Origin: Trichaptum fuscoviolaceum | Lineage: Eukaryota > Basidiomycota > Agaricomycetes > Hymenochaetales > Trichaptaceae | Reading direction: 5' to 3' | NCBI GenBank assembly: GCA_910574455.1 | Contig: CAJSYZ010000007.1 | Span: forward strand, 2,921,773 to 2,985,772 | DNA length: 64,000 nt | Part shown: positions 1 through 11,084 of the stretch, piece by piece | How the letters are laid out: each line of letters opens with the position of its first letter | Position numbering within the stretch: the first letter of the stretch is position 1 | Position numbers and translations under genes: made by a program | Notes under the pieces: generated by a model | What the model saw: the letters and a program-made list of their open reading frames with translations, nothing else | What the model was told of the DNA's origin: nothing | The model's database searches: none

Positions 1-193
1 GTCTTTTAGAGAGTCCGAAGTGTTCCAGGCTCAGAGCCCACTTCTTCTCGAAACCTATCGTTCTGTACCAGTCTTCGCTTTTGTCATAAACAGCCGAGTA
101 GAATAGACCTCCTTTACTCGGATTGCTGCACCAAACTACCTGAGTTCTTATTTGTCCTTCTCGACATCGAAGACAATTTCGATTCGAAGCCAT
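1..193 (-). CDS. Partial N-terminus of a small GRF-like zinc-finger protein
   Basis: An open frame on the minus strand starts with ATG at 191-193 and runs off the window edge after about 64 codons without a stop. The visible protein starts MASNRNCLRCREG and continues with an SNPSKGGLFYSAVY stretch. The spacing of a CxxC pair, an SNP..GG..FY core and a following Trp resembles GRF-type zinc-finger domains (C..C, NPGR.FY), which are common as short stand-alone proteins in mushroom genomes. Only two of the expected metal ligands plus one later Cys are visible, so the finger may be atypical. The gene points the same way as the importin gene next to it, about 200 bp from that gene's stop. The function is unknown, and the rest of the gene is needed to confirm it. 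Confidence 0.45.
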   Translation of the reverse strand, partial: MASNRNCLRCREGQIRTQVVWCSNPSKGGLFYSAVYDKSEDWYRTIGFEKKWALSLEHFGLSKR

Positions 194-392
194 TATCTGC
201 AAACGATATGAGCAAGAGAGTTGCATTGCAATATTCTTTATTGTTTCTGATGATACGCTGTGGACAATGGGTCGGATAAACAGTCAGATTAAAATGAATA
301 ACAAGATGTGATCCAGAGCGAAATGGGTTAAGCGGGGGGACCAGATTCCAGATTGGATGGCGTTCTAAACCTTTGTATTGAGATGAAAGTAA

Positions 393-3300
393 TCAAGCGC
401 TTGAGGCTGCGGTAGAGTTCTTCTCGGCAATGGCCATGATTTCCATAAGTGCTGTCTGCTGCTCAACGTTGAGCGAAGTCGTGGCAACCTGGTATCCGCC
501 AGGGTTCTTCATTTGGAACGCTGGGTAAAAGATGGATTAACTCATCGTCCCACCAGATGTGAATAGGTGATATACCTGTGAGAGCTGTCTTAAATGAAAC
601 GTAAGGGTCAACATTGTCCAGAGGACTGATGAATCCGATCTCCTCGTCAATTGATTCATCATCTGACTCTGAGTCGGATTCATTGTCATCGTTCTGTCCC
701 GCCTTCTCACGTAAACGGGCACCCTGGATCGGAATCAGTAAGCACCGATACAATTCAAAAGCTGCTAGAATTCGTACCTCCTTAGCAAGCATCTCGATAT
801 ACTCAGAATCTTCGTCCCAAACATCACCTTCTGGTGATTAATTATCAGCACATGCCAAACACTAATCGCAAACTCGATATTACCGTCGTCGTCCTGGAGA
901 TTAAGCAGCGCTTCCGCGGAGTCATCTTCGTCGTCCTCTTCTAGATCATCTTTGAGCGCATCTTCGAGTGCCTTACGCTCTGTAGCGCACGTGAGCATCT
1001 AAAACAATTTGCGTTTGAAATACCTACTTTCTTCTGCCTCCGGAAGACCTTGGAAAACGTGGAGAACAGCTGACACAATGCCCGCCCATCCATCTTGAAG
1101 TGGGGCAGGAACCAAAGTTGGGTCCATTTCAAGGAGAGCACACATCGTCATAATGCTTAGCTTCTTGTCATGCACACGAGGCAAGCCCGAAGGTGACTTG
1201 AGAGCAGTGAACCACTTATCAAAGAAGGTTCGACTAGCTCCCACCGAGGTTGCCTCCATCAAATGGAGGGCTGCTGATGGATTGTACAGAACAGCATTAA
1301 TCAGCGATTCGAGGTTGGCAAGACGGAGTGATCGAGAGTTAGCAGAATCTATCTGAGCAAGAGATATCTGGATGACACTAGGAAGAGCCTGGGTAAAGGA
1401 TCGGAGGTAAATGATGAGAAGAAAAAATGAAATATGAAAAGGCTCACATCGTCAACCTCCCCACGGAGATTTAAGAAGAATGATTCAATGAGTTTGCATG
1501 CATTGACACGATCATTTTCCCCAAGCTGATCGCTGTTCATGGCCGTCGTATATATGTCCAAAATCATCATCTTGTAGTCCGGCCGAGTCTTGAACACATC
1601 TGCTCCGTATGAGATGAAGTTGTCAAGGGAAGGAAGCATTTCTAAATACTAAAGTGAGTATCGAGCTTTCAAATTAATTGTAAACGAATAATTACCATCA
1701 AGGAAGTCAATTGCATCTGCTTTAAAGAGCTTATACGTGATCTCGAATACTTGCCACATCTTAGTGGTGATAGCGCGTAAGTTGAAAGTCAACGCATCGA
1801 TTAGGTCGTACATGTTGTCGAACAAATCTTGAAAGACAGAGATGAGGGCCACAGCCGCTAACACAATCAATCATGAAACTTACCGATGAGCTTATTCTCA
1901 AGAGTGAAAATGATGATCGGAACTGTGATATCTTCAACTTGAGCAAGGATATCCTTCGCATCATCTACTGATGTTATGATCTGAAATGAAGATGAATAAA
2001 ATCAAGCAAAGTCAGCAAAATTTGGAACATACAGTGCTGATAGTCTTTGCGACACCCATCGCGGCGAATGTCTTGTCGTCATCGGGAGTAATGTCATCCA
2101 TTGATCTATCGAAGTCTTGTTCTGTTTCTGCGGCAGCCTCCTGCGCCATGGTGTCACGCATAAGGCGCATGTAGGATTCGCACTACACGATGAGAATGAG
2201 AGTCGTGTAAAACAGGTCAAGTAAGACAACATACAAGCCGAGCTGTTAGTTGCGCGGCAACAGGGAGGAGCTCTGCGTGGTAGCGTTCAACCATGGTTTC
2301 CATGCAATTATTGAAGATATCCAAGTCCGTCTCGTCCGATAGCTTGAGTAGGTCTAAGTAAGCAGTCAGTTTGCCACCATTTTGTCCCTAATTATACGAA
2401 TGTGTCTACCTTGAATGACCTTACTGACTTGTGGTCTCACAGCAGCCTCCACTGTTAGTTAAAAAGATTTAGCTATCGTTCACATTTTTCTATGCAATCA
2501 ATTTGAGCTAACCACTCTCATGGGAGGTCACCATCTCAGTGAGCGCAAGCGCAGCATGGACACGGACGGGCAACTCAGCATCATCTAAGGCAGCCGCGAC
2601 TGCCCTCGACGCTGTAGCAAGGTTCTACGGGAATAGATTGATTAACGACTCCTTAGGAAGTGTATATACACCAACCTCTTCATTAGCCCACTTGATCGAG
2701 TTCTTCTCAACGGTACAAATGACCTCAGCGGCCTGCGAATTTATGTTATTGAATAAGTTCGGTGGACATCATTGGCGTGAAACTCACTATCGAGCGCATA
2801 TATGGCAACGGACTTGTAAACTCGGGGAAGACGTGTCGCACAAGAAATTGCTCAATATTGGGCTTTACTTGCGGGTGACGCATCATAATATGTCCAAGGG
2901 CAGATGTCATGTTGAGGGCCCCAAACTTCTGAGGAGGGGCGGCATTTCTGCGACTAAATTCAGCTACAAGCTAACCCACCATACTTGGAACATACGAGTC
3001 AAGGACCGAGTTTATGAACTGCAAGATTGGCAAGAATGTCGTCTTGGTCCGCGAGCTTGTCAAAGCGAAAAGGAACGACGTTGCCGCAGATACAGGGGCA
3101 GCGAAGTCCTCGTATTCATCTAAGTGAAGTCATTTATATGCCTTCTTCGTGTCTTTGACGCTGAAATTCTTACCAATGACGGTTCGGACATAGTCGACTG
3201 GGTCAGATTCCCAAAGCTCCTGCTTTATGGGAGTGAAGCAAAGTTGGGGGAAAACGAACGAGGATACAAGGGTCTGGAAATGTGGCTTCAGCAAAGTCCA

Positions 3301-4578
3301 TGTTGACTTAGGCTTGACACTAAAGAGAATTATTTAGCGTTTTTTATCAGAAATAAAGTAAAAGGGCATACCATTCAGTGAAGAACGAAAATATGTGGTA
3401 TTGGCATTTCTTCGAAAGCCATTGTTGACCAGACACAAGGAGTTCAACTTGATGAAGGTACGTCTTCATGATCTCTGGTGCGAATTGGTTGACAAAGTGT
3501 TCAGCGAAAGCAAGGTAATCTTTCTTAAGTGGCGAAGGGAGCTGAGAGGGGCTTCCGTATCTGTGGAATAAGCGACCGAGGACGCTGAATGCCCACTTCT
3601 TTGCCTTCCACCATTCGCACTTTTCGCGCTCATCTTCGTCTTCTGGGACCCCTTCGGCTGGGACATGCAGGTTAATTACCTGGAAAAGGAGTCGACCCCA
3701 AGGCACAATACTCTCCGCGCTCTGCTGGTGCTTGCTCAATGCTAGAACAATGCTGTTGCGATAGGTCTTGAGGATGTAGTGTAGAATGGTAGGTGCATCT
3801 TGAGAGGGGCCAGACGGAGGCGCCGCAAGGATCTGAAGTCCGATATTGACGAGCTGAGGGAATGTCTCGTCCACAATCCGAGGAAGCACGTCGGAGCTCT
3901 GACGGTACCTGTCGGTAAATGATATGCACTTAGCAAGAGTCAATATAAGTGAGACATAAGATTACCTATATACACGAATAACTTCTAGAATAGCAGTACA
4001 ACCGGCCGTTACTTCGTGGACGTCAGTGCTTGAGAGTAACTTCTTGATTGTAGGCATGAGGGTGTCCCATTTTTCAGGAAAATCATGCGACACAACGGCC
4101 CTCAATGTGCTCGAAAGCTGGACCGAGATGGACTTGGAGGGTGCGGATATGATGAGCTGGAAGATAGAGGATTTAAGAGCGTCGCGCTCAGACTGAGCGA
4201 TAGGGAACTGGTCGGGCCTTGGGCGAGAATCATCAACAACATAAGACTTTTGGACGCGATTTTTTATGTAGACCGAGCAGGCCTGCCGCGTAGCACTGGT
4301 GTTAACAGTTAGAAATGTAATAAGAGCGCGTTTGACGCGTGCTTTTCCACGTACATATCCACGTTGACATTGCCAATGATGTGGAGGACGGCAGTCACCA
4401 TGCCTTCCTGGCGTCCGACCTATTGAATGCGCAAACCCGGGCGATTAGTACACAAATATAGCAAGAGGTAGTGTAGATGGTTTACCTTACGGATCTCCAG
4501 CTCAGCAGCCTTTCTCACATTTGGGTTGGGATCATAAGTCTTCGCAAAAAGGTTCGTGAGCGTTTCGATATCGGACAT
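393..4578 (-). CDS. Importin-7/8-type nuclear import receptor (Nmd5/Sxm1 family karyopherin-beta)
   Basis: Karyopherin-beta carriers take cargo proteins through the nuclear pore and release it on Ran-GTP binding. Joining the minus-strand exons gives a start [17 protein letters not shown] followed by the tandem-helix pattern of an importin-beta N-terminal domain (AELEIRKVG, then an [10 protein letters not shown] segment that matches the family's vYlKN motif). The central exon at 3347-3943 carries [20 protein letters not shown], which is very characteristic of importin-7/8/Nmd5. The C-terminal exons contain the acidic loop ([15 protein letters not shown]) followed by a short conserved tail, and end at TGA 393-395. 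Removing about 15 short introns leaves roughly 1,050 residues, the normal size for importin-7. The start was chosen at 4578 because the frame begins there with the family's typical N-terminus. The gene is divergent from the two-TM gene at 5068. Confidence 0.9.
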
Positions 4579-4810
4579 CTACACGCGCCAAGTTTGATCA
4601 GTTAGCGTTCTTCCACTCGATCATAGCTGATAATTGTAGAGGACATACTATGTTTTCGTGACAGTCGTCGATAGTCGTATGCAGGAGATAGGTGGAAAGG
4701 GTATAGAAGATGGGTGAAAGGAGAAAGAACAAGGACCGAGCCTGCTTCAAAAACTTTGCTGCATTGAAGTCGCGTGTCTGCATAATCATGCATAATTTAA
4801 TCGGCGTGAG

Positions 4811-4850
4811 AGATACTACTAGTACTAGTAGTACTACTAGTAGTAGTATT
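4811..4850. repeat. ACT/AGT triplet palindromic repeat in a divergent promoter
   Basis: About 38 bp consist almost entirely of ACT and AGT triplets arranged so that the tract is largely its own reverse complement (several ACTAGT cores). It lies between the importin start (4578, minus) and the two-TM gene start (5068, plus), so it sits in a shared promoter. A shorter tract of the same kind lies at 12967-12985, upstream of the gene at 13092. It could be a simple microsatellite, a cruciform-forming element or a factor-binding site. Confidence 0.7.
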
Positions 4851-5067
4851 GATTAGACGCGTTTAGATTACGTAATACAGCTGTTCCTGATTCAAGTTGG
4901 ATGCGCACGGTTACTACCACCATCATCTGCTCGTCGTCGCTGTCGCCTTTGTTGAGGACGACGTTGATGGCGAAAGCCAACACATAAAAAATCCTCTAAT
5001 CGCCTACTCCTCTCCTCTTTGTCCTCGCCATCGTCTTCTTGCCCGGTGCAAAGAATATTTTCTAACG

Positions 5068-6144
5068 ATGGCGTCGAGCGCCTCTTCATCGACACCCCAG
5101 GCGGGTCCATTGCCACGAAAGAGAGGTGAAATCGGCTTCAGGGAAAGCTTTCTCGCTCGAAACGAAGAGGATTCAAACAATATCGAACTGAACTCTCTTC
5201 CGGCGAGGCATCCTGCCGACAGAGAAGCTCAAGTCAACCATTCAGGTACAACCTCGAGTTCAGCGCCGACAAACAACTCCTCCGCACCTCCTGCGACCAA
5301 TGCATCTTCGACGTCTTTAACAGATTCCGATACATCATCTATGCGCAAGTCACGCAAAGCCAAATTACTGTCTTTACTCAATCCAGCTCCGCGGCTTTCT
5401 AAGACGAAAGTGGGTGGTGTAGCCCTCTCAACAATTCTCCGCCTATTTTTTCAACTTTCTCTACTCGGCGGAACACTGGCTGCTTGGATCATCATCACAA
5501 AACGCCTAGGAGAAAATGGCAGCAGTGCGTTAGTCTCAGACAATCCCCCGACACTCAGTGGATCGTCGAGCATTTTTGTACATGTCACGTTCGGTATCGC
5601 TGTCCTCGGCCAACTACTTTTCTTGGAGCGCTGTATCTACCTCATTCGAGCTCAAAGATACGCGCAATTGCACCCCGGCTCCGTTCTCCCCCTGCACGGG
5701 CAATCTGGAGGTCCAATGCCTGGTATGGGTTTTGCGCCTTGGAACCGGCCGCCGTTGCCAACATACGCTGCCGCTCTCGCGCAAAGTGGCGTTGGAACCG
5801 GAGATGTCGAGGATAGCGCCATCGCTATCCCTCCACCTCCAGCGTATGGGAACACCCGTGGTAGCACACTTCTGCTTCGCGGATTCTTGCGAGACAGTCT
5901 TCGCGTCGCAGTTTCTCGCGGGAGTGTCGAAGTGGACGAAGAAGGACATCATCAGCGCCCGACGTCAACTCTTTCTACCTCCTCGCGACCAGACAGACCG
6001 ATGAGCTACCGCAGTCAGGATGAGGACTGGGAAGAGCGGCAGAATGCAGAGCGTGCATTGAGACTAGCGGAGACTTTGGGAAGGCTCGAGGAACCGTCAG
6101 GTCCCAATAGCAGTTCTAATGGTGCATCAAGGACAATTTCATGA
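5068..6144 (+). CDS. Two-TM membrane protein of unknown function, single exon
   Basis: This intronless frame of 358 residues ends at TGA 6142-6144. I chose the ATG at 5068 (MASSASSSTPQ) because the in-frame upstream part from 4897 is low-complexity and overlaps pyrimidine-rich promoter sequence. The N-terminal ~110 residues are Ser/Thr/Asn-rich and disordered. Two hydrophobic segments follow, about residues 118-143 (ending in AAWIIITKR) and 165-190 (IFVHVTFGIAVLGQLLF), separated by a short Ser/Gly loop. A long tail contains a PPPPAYG motif, the kind of PY element bound by WW domains of Rsp5/Nedd4 ligases, and a charged coiled stretch near the end. I do not recognise a family. The layout suggests a membrane adaptor whose long tails lie on the same side, with possible Rsp5-dependent turnover, but this is inference. 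Confidence 0.75.
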   Translation: MASSASSSTPQAGPLPRKRGEIGFRESFLARNEEDSNNIELNSLPARHPADREAQVNHSGTTSSSAPTNNSSAPPATNASSTSLTDSDTSSMRKSRKAKLLSLLNPAPRLSKTKVGGVALSTILRLFFQLSLLGGTLAAWIIITKRLGENGSSALVSDNPPTLSGSSSIFVHVTFGIAVLGQLLFLERCIYLIRAQRYAQLHPGSVLPLHGQSGGPMPGMGFAPWNRPPLPTYAAALAQSGVGTGDVEDSAIAIPPPPAYGNTRGSTLLLRGFLRDSLRVAVSRGSVEVDEEGHHQRPTSTLSTSSRPDRPMSYRSQDEDWEERQNAERALRLAETLGRLEEPSGPNSSSNGASRTIS

Positions 6145-6547
6145 TTGCTGAGGATGGACAGCGTATGGTTGAATATTTTTTATCATTGTCAGTTATGAGT
6201 TCGATGTACACGTTCTCATGTCACTCGTTTACATACGTAGCACCCTTGTATAGCTTCTGTAGGTAGGAATAAGTAGTTTTTGGATATACGTTCATTACAC
6301 CATGATGTCTGCATATCTTTGCACCCGAAGAACACGCTGAATACTCTCATGAACGAATGGCGAACAACGTGCAATCAATGGCGAAGTTTCAACCATTGTT
6401 GTGTGCGCATGGTCGCGCTGTACCGTGTGCGCCGCCCTTATAATCCTATTCCCCACCGTGCGTACTGTGAACCGACCTGTTTTTCACCTTACGGAGCACC
6501 ATTTACAAGAATCAGCGGGTGCCAACAATAAGTAGAGGGCAGTGGGC

Positions 6548-9500
6548 ATGATGCGCTGGGCCCACCTCTTTCTTACTCTTTTCCTGCCGGTTCTAGGCTC
6601 TGCAACACAAACACACCTTCAAGTTGATTCAGTACAACAGAAAAGCGATATGGCGTTGCAAAACTGGAAGAACAATGATTTCGAATTCAAGTCGGGTGAA
6701 GATGTATTCACACCAAAGGACCTTGTTGAACTACCCAGGCCTGGTACCGGCGCTGCGAACGACGTCGGGGACCTCGTTCTCGTACCTCTTAGCAAATATT
6801 CGTTCAAGGACAAGAAGTGTGTTCTCAATCTCGTTTTATCATATCCCCCGACTTATGCTTCTGACAGAAACAACAAGAGCATTTGGATTGCACCCCTCGA
6901 GTCCACGGTCTCGCCGCTTGAGGTTCCTCTCGCGAATGGCGGAGATGCGTTCTGGCTAGACACCTATGTCATCGGACATGTCGTTGCCAACAGTGACAAG
7001 AGCAAAGGGCACGATCTCTTCGCCATCAACGTCAAAGTCACTACAGAAAGCATATCTGCCAACGCGCCCGAATCCCCTGTGCGCATTGGCAGCTTCCCGC
7101 CCGGTGTCGCACCTCACAACTTCCGTTACTCTAAGGCCGCCGGGCGCCTTGTATTCTCCGCATATGTGTACAACGATGGCGACCTCAAGACGGTCAAACA
7201 GCAGGACGATGAGTATGAGAAGCGCGGGAACACAGCGCTGGTATATGACGAGACATATGAACGCCATTGGGATACTTGGACGGGGCCGAAGCGTTCGGCA
7301 CTGTTCACGGTGTCGCTCGTGAAGGGCTCGGGTTCGGAGTGGGCGCTAGGTGATGAATACTCATCGCCTTTAAAAGACACGAAACATGTGCGTAATGAAA
7401 GTCAGTCCATGGGAAATTTCATGTTAAAAATCACTACAGGATGTCCCAGTGGAACCTTTTGGTGGTCTGGAAGACTTCAGCATCTCTGACAGCGATATCG
7501 TCTATACTACGAAGGACTCGACGCTCCCACCGGCGTGGCATACGAGACAGAATGTACGTCTTTCTTCAGTTTCTTTATGGCTGGCTGTAAACTCATATGT
7601 TGTACTTTGCAGATCTACATCGTTGACTTCTTGGGCAAGTCTGCTCCGCGCGAGTTGACATCGGGAAAGCAAGGTGCAACACGCAATCCTATCTTTAGCC
7701 ATGATGCTAAGAAAGTCGCATGGCTTGAACTTGATGAGGATGGATATGAATCTGATAGGTATGCGGACCACCTGCAGTTTCGTTGTTCGACTAATAGCTC
7801 ATATGAACAGGGCAAAAGTTGTCATATATGATCTTGAGAAAAATGTCCGGTTTACTCTGACCCAAGACTGGGACCGCTCTCCGGACACGATCACAGTATG
7901 TGTACTTACGCGCATTGGCCGACTGATCCTTTCTAACGTTCCAGTAGTTTTCGTTAGACGACACCGCACTGTTCCTTACAGTTGGTGATGAGGCTCACAT
8001 CAAGGTTTTCACTCTTGCAATTCCCCCTACCCCGAAGGAGTCCACTACACATCCGTCCTTCCCGTCCAGCTACAACGCATCGCCCACACCGCTCACACAC
8101 TCTCATGCTGCGTCAGCAGTCCAACCGTTGCCGAACGGACGTCTTATCTACTCTCAGTCCTCCTTCACGTCCCCGAACGACGTCTTCATCATCCGAGGAC
8201 TTACATCCCCCTCTTCCACAATCAGCTCCGCTCAGACGAAGGGTGCTGCGTTATCCAAGCTCGAATACGCACAGGTTACTCGCTTTACGGCGGATAGTCT
8301 GAAGAGCAAGGACCTTGATGCGGGAGAAAGCTTCTGGTTTGAAGGTGCGGAGGGAAAGCAAGTACAGGGCTGGGCGCTGAAGCCGAAAGGATGGAAAGAG
8401 GGCGCAAAGAAAGCATTCCCTGTAGTTTTACTGATTCATGGCGGCCCTCAAGGCGCTTGGGAGGATCAATGGTCGACGAGGTGGAATCCGAATAGTTCGT
8501 TGATTGATGACAGGTTGAAGATCACCGCTGAAATTGTCATTACTTTCAGTATTCACGCAACAAGGTTACTTCACGATTGCAATCAATCCGACTGGATCAA
8601 CAACATTCGGACAAAGTTCGTCGTCCTTTCATTACTCTGATCCACCCATGTATCTCATGTTTGCGTGCAGACTTCACCGATGCTATTGCAGGAGACTGGG
8701 GAGGAAAACCATTCGTTGATCTCCAAAAAGGTTGGAAATATGCTCTTAGCAAATACCCTGAGGTAATAGCTTTATTTTGACAAAGTTAATAACCATCTCA
8801 TTGAATTCCGATTTCAAGATTGACAGCGACCGCGCTGTCGCTGCCGGCGCAAGCTGGGGGGGATATGCCATCAAGTTAGTGATTTGGTTTCTTTGCAGCG
8901 CTACATTCTAATATTAGCTTCTCAGTTGGATTCAAGGACACCCAGAATTTGGATTTGGCTTCAAGGCACTATTCTGTCATGATGGTGTAAGTCAAGAGGT
9001 CATACCTTGTGCGCTTGACGACATTGACGCCATTTACAGGTCTTCGACTCCTCGTACAATGGCTTCTCCACAGATGAGTTATTCTTCGTGAGTAGAGAGA
9101 TATGATATTAGGCGGTATTTTACACTTATACATACATGACAGTTTAATCACGAATTTGGGCGTCCATGGGAGAAGAAGGGGAGAGAAACGACTGAAAAGT
9201 AACTGTTCTCCTGTTTCATGCGTAAAGGGATGTTTCACTAACTGCATGCTTGGAATAGATTCAGCCCGTCGAACTTTGTACATAAGTGGTCGACCCCTCA
9301 ATTGATCATTCACGGAAGTAAAGACTACCGTCTTCCTGATACGGAGGGCATCGCTGCCTTCCATGCCTTGCAGCAGTGAGTTGCATTTCGTCCTTCTGAA
9401 AGCTAAGATCCCCTTGACGACCTCTAATGCTATAGACTTGATATTCCGAGTCGCCTGGTTATCTTCCCAGATGAAAACCACTGGGTTCTCAATCATGGAA

Positions 9501-9571
9501 ACAGTCTGAAGTGGCATTTCGAAGTGTTCCGCTGGTTTGACAAGTTCGTTGGCGAAAAGAAATCCTCTTAA
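6548..9571 (+). CDS. DPP5: Secreted dipeptidyl-peptidase V (S9 prolyl-oligopeptidase family)
   Basis: A secreted serine exopeptidase of the DPP5/S9C type, which removes N-terminal dipeptides from peptides outside the cell. The frame starts at ATG 6548 with a clear signal peptide (MMRWAHLFLTLFLPVLGSA). The first exon encodes beta-propeller strands, and the C-terminal exons encode the alpha/beta hydrolase. The nucleophile elbow GASWGGY is read across 8846-8863, with the Ser codon at 8852-8854. The acid is in KDYRLPD near 9325, and the His is in FPDENHWVLNHG near 9475. The oxyanion/HGGPQG segment is near 8435. About nine short introns interrupt the gene, and TAA is at 9569-9571. All triad residues are present, so it should be active. 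Full length is roughly 730-760 residues, normal for fungal DPP5. There is no evident partner gene nearby. Confidence 0.92.
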
Positions 9572-10385
9572 AGTGAACTGAAGAAATTATTGATCGTGGA
9601 TCTCTTGTAACAAAATCCTATGGAAGGATGACGATAAAATCTGCTTGTTGTACAACTGCGTTCATTGATATATCATTGCATTTCTGAATTTTACAGGAAA
9701 GGTCACTGCTTCCAGGTCTGAACGCCATTTCAGTGGCATTAATGAGATCGTTCTGCACATCCAGCTTCTTCTTCCGGCTTGATAAATCCTCGCCTATCAC
9801 TCTTCTGAGTCAAAAAACTGCGTCAGAATGATGCTAAATTCGCAGCTTTTATTCGACTCGGTAAGATTTGAACCGTGAATCTACATGACGGTCGCGATAT
9901 TTGTCGTTAATACCGTTGCACATTCATTGAGCAGAACAACAATTTCATGACAATTCTTAATCTCATTCCCGAACACCGTAGGTAGTGAGGGTTATGGCGG
10001 CTTTAATGTTACGCTCCTCTAAAGCAAAAAGTTTGTACTCACGTGCCCAATGATTGAGGCCTGGACTGTCTGTCTTCTCTTCCGAGTCTGAGTGCGGCCC
10101 CTATGCTATGATGTTTCTCCTAAAAAAAATCACTCTCAAAGAGGTACCCGGCATTATCTCATTTTTGGAGTACTAGTAAGTTCCCACGGGGAGTAGTCCC
10201 CGACACGACGGGTGCTGGGTTGACTGCGACTGGTATAGCTCGAGCTACCGACTCTCTGATCCTAACGCGCGTGCAAACGGCTCCTAAGCAAGCACTGTCG
10301 CTGCCTTCGATTGTATTCCGGGAATATTTGGCCTCGGACTTGGGCGACGTCGTGACTCACCGACCGAATTCTGGTCCGATAATCT
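9572..10385. other. Intergenic region with no supported gene
   Basis: About 0.8 kb lies between the DPP5 stop and the next open frame. Only short open frames occur on either strand and none shows a recognisable domain. A stretch near 9860 has a GGTTCAAATC-like string on the minus strand, but it lacks a matching T-stem and acceptor, so I do not call a tRNA. Confidence 0.6.
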
Positions 10386-11009
10386 ATGACACCTGATGCG
10401 TTGAACACATCTATGTCTGCTCTTCCAGCTAGTTCTCCCCGCCAGTTGCTTGCGAATCCACCTGTGGCGGCTCGAGCGAAGAAGGAGGCAATGCTGCGCG
10501 CTCGGAGGCGAGAGCAGCAGCATTGTCTGTCATCTACGCCGGCGTCACGCGCTGTGCCATTGGAAAATAACGCAGAGGAGAGTGTACTCATAGCTGGGCC
10601 AGCTGTCAGTGTTGACTATTCGGAAGCAAAGTCGAGTTCGTTCGTGGATGCGAGTATGCAAGCGGACTCTGGGCTGGGCCTCGTAGAGTTGTTTGACTCG
10701 GCATCCAACGTTCCGCCCTCGACTCCTCGGAAGGACTCTGATACCTGTGGTCTCGATAAGATGTCTCTAGCTGAATCAAGACGCAATGGGAAGCAGGAGC
10801 AAGTTGAAGCACCTTCAAAGTCGACTGAATCTTTGGCTCTGACTTCGTCCACTGGACCAGTACCTGTCCTTTCAGATATGGACGCATTCCTACCGGAAGA
10901 CCTAGTCCTGCCATCGGAGTCTGTCCTATCGATGGCGTTGGAGGAGTCGGACTCAGATCTGGTATTGATTCCTTGTCTTCCTGGTCTTGAAGGTGAGTCT
11001 TTTGATTAA
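10386..11009 (+). CDS. Ser/Glu-rich hypothetical protein, possibly spliced to downstream relic
   Basis: An open frame of 207 codons begins MTPDALNTSMSALPASSPRQ. It is rich in Ser, Ala and acidic residues, with one basic patch (ARAKKEAMLRARRREQQ) near residues 30-46. I do not recognise a family. The last in-frame codons run through a plausible 5' splice site (GGTGAGT at 10993), so the true end may be by splicing rather than at the TAA at 11007. With an acceptor at 11024 or 11043 it would join either the beta'-COP-like frame downstream or a different short frame. It may therefore be the first exon of a chimeric transcript or itself a relic. The uninterrupted length and amino-acid mix favour coding, but nothing confirms expression. 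Confidence 0.4.
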   Translation: MTPDALNTSMSALPASSPRQLLANPPVAARAKKEAMLRARRREQQHCLSSTPASRAVPLENNAEESVLIAGPAVSVDYSEAKSSSFVDASMQADSGLGLVELFDSASNVPPSTPRKDSDTCGLDKMSLAESRRNGKQEQVEAPSKSTESLALTSSTGPVPVLSDMDAFLPEDLVLPSESVLSMALEESDSDLVLIPCLPGLEGESFD

Positions 11010-11084
11010 ATGTTCAGTATTCAGGGGTCTGACATCAATGCAGTCTCACCGGAAGCTGTTCCCGTCCCACAGACAAAGATTGAC

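Noticed and set aside
2539..3123. 194-codon plus-strand open frame
   Set aside because: It is antisense to importin exons whose minus-strand frame is conserved, and it has no domain of its own.
9840..9900. Possible tRNA (GGTTCAAATC string on the minus strand)
   Set aside because: No complementary T-stem, no acceptor pairing and no D-arm.
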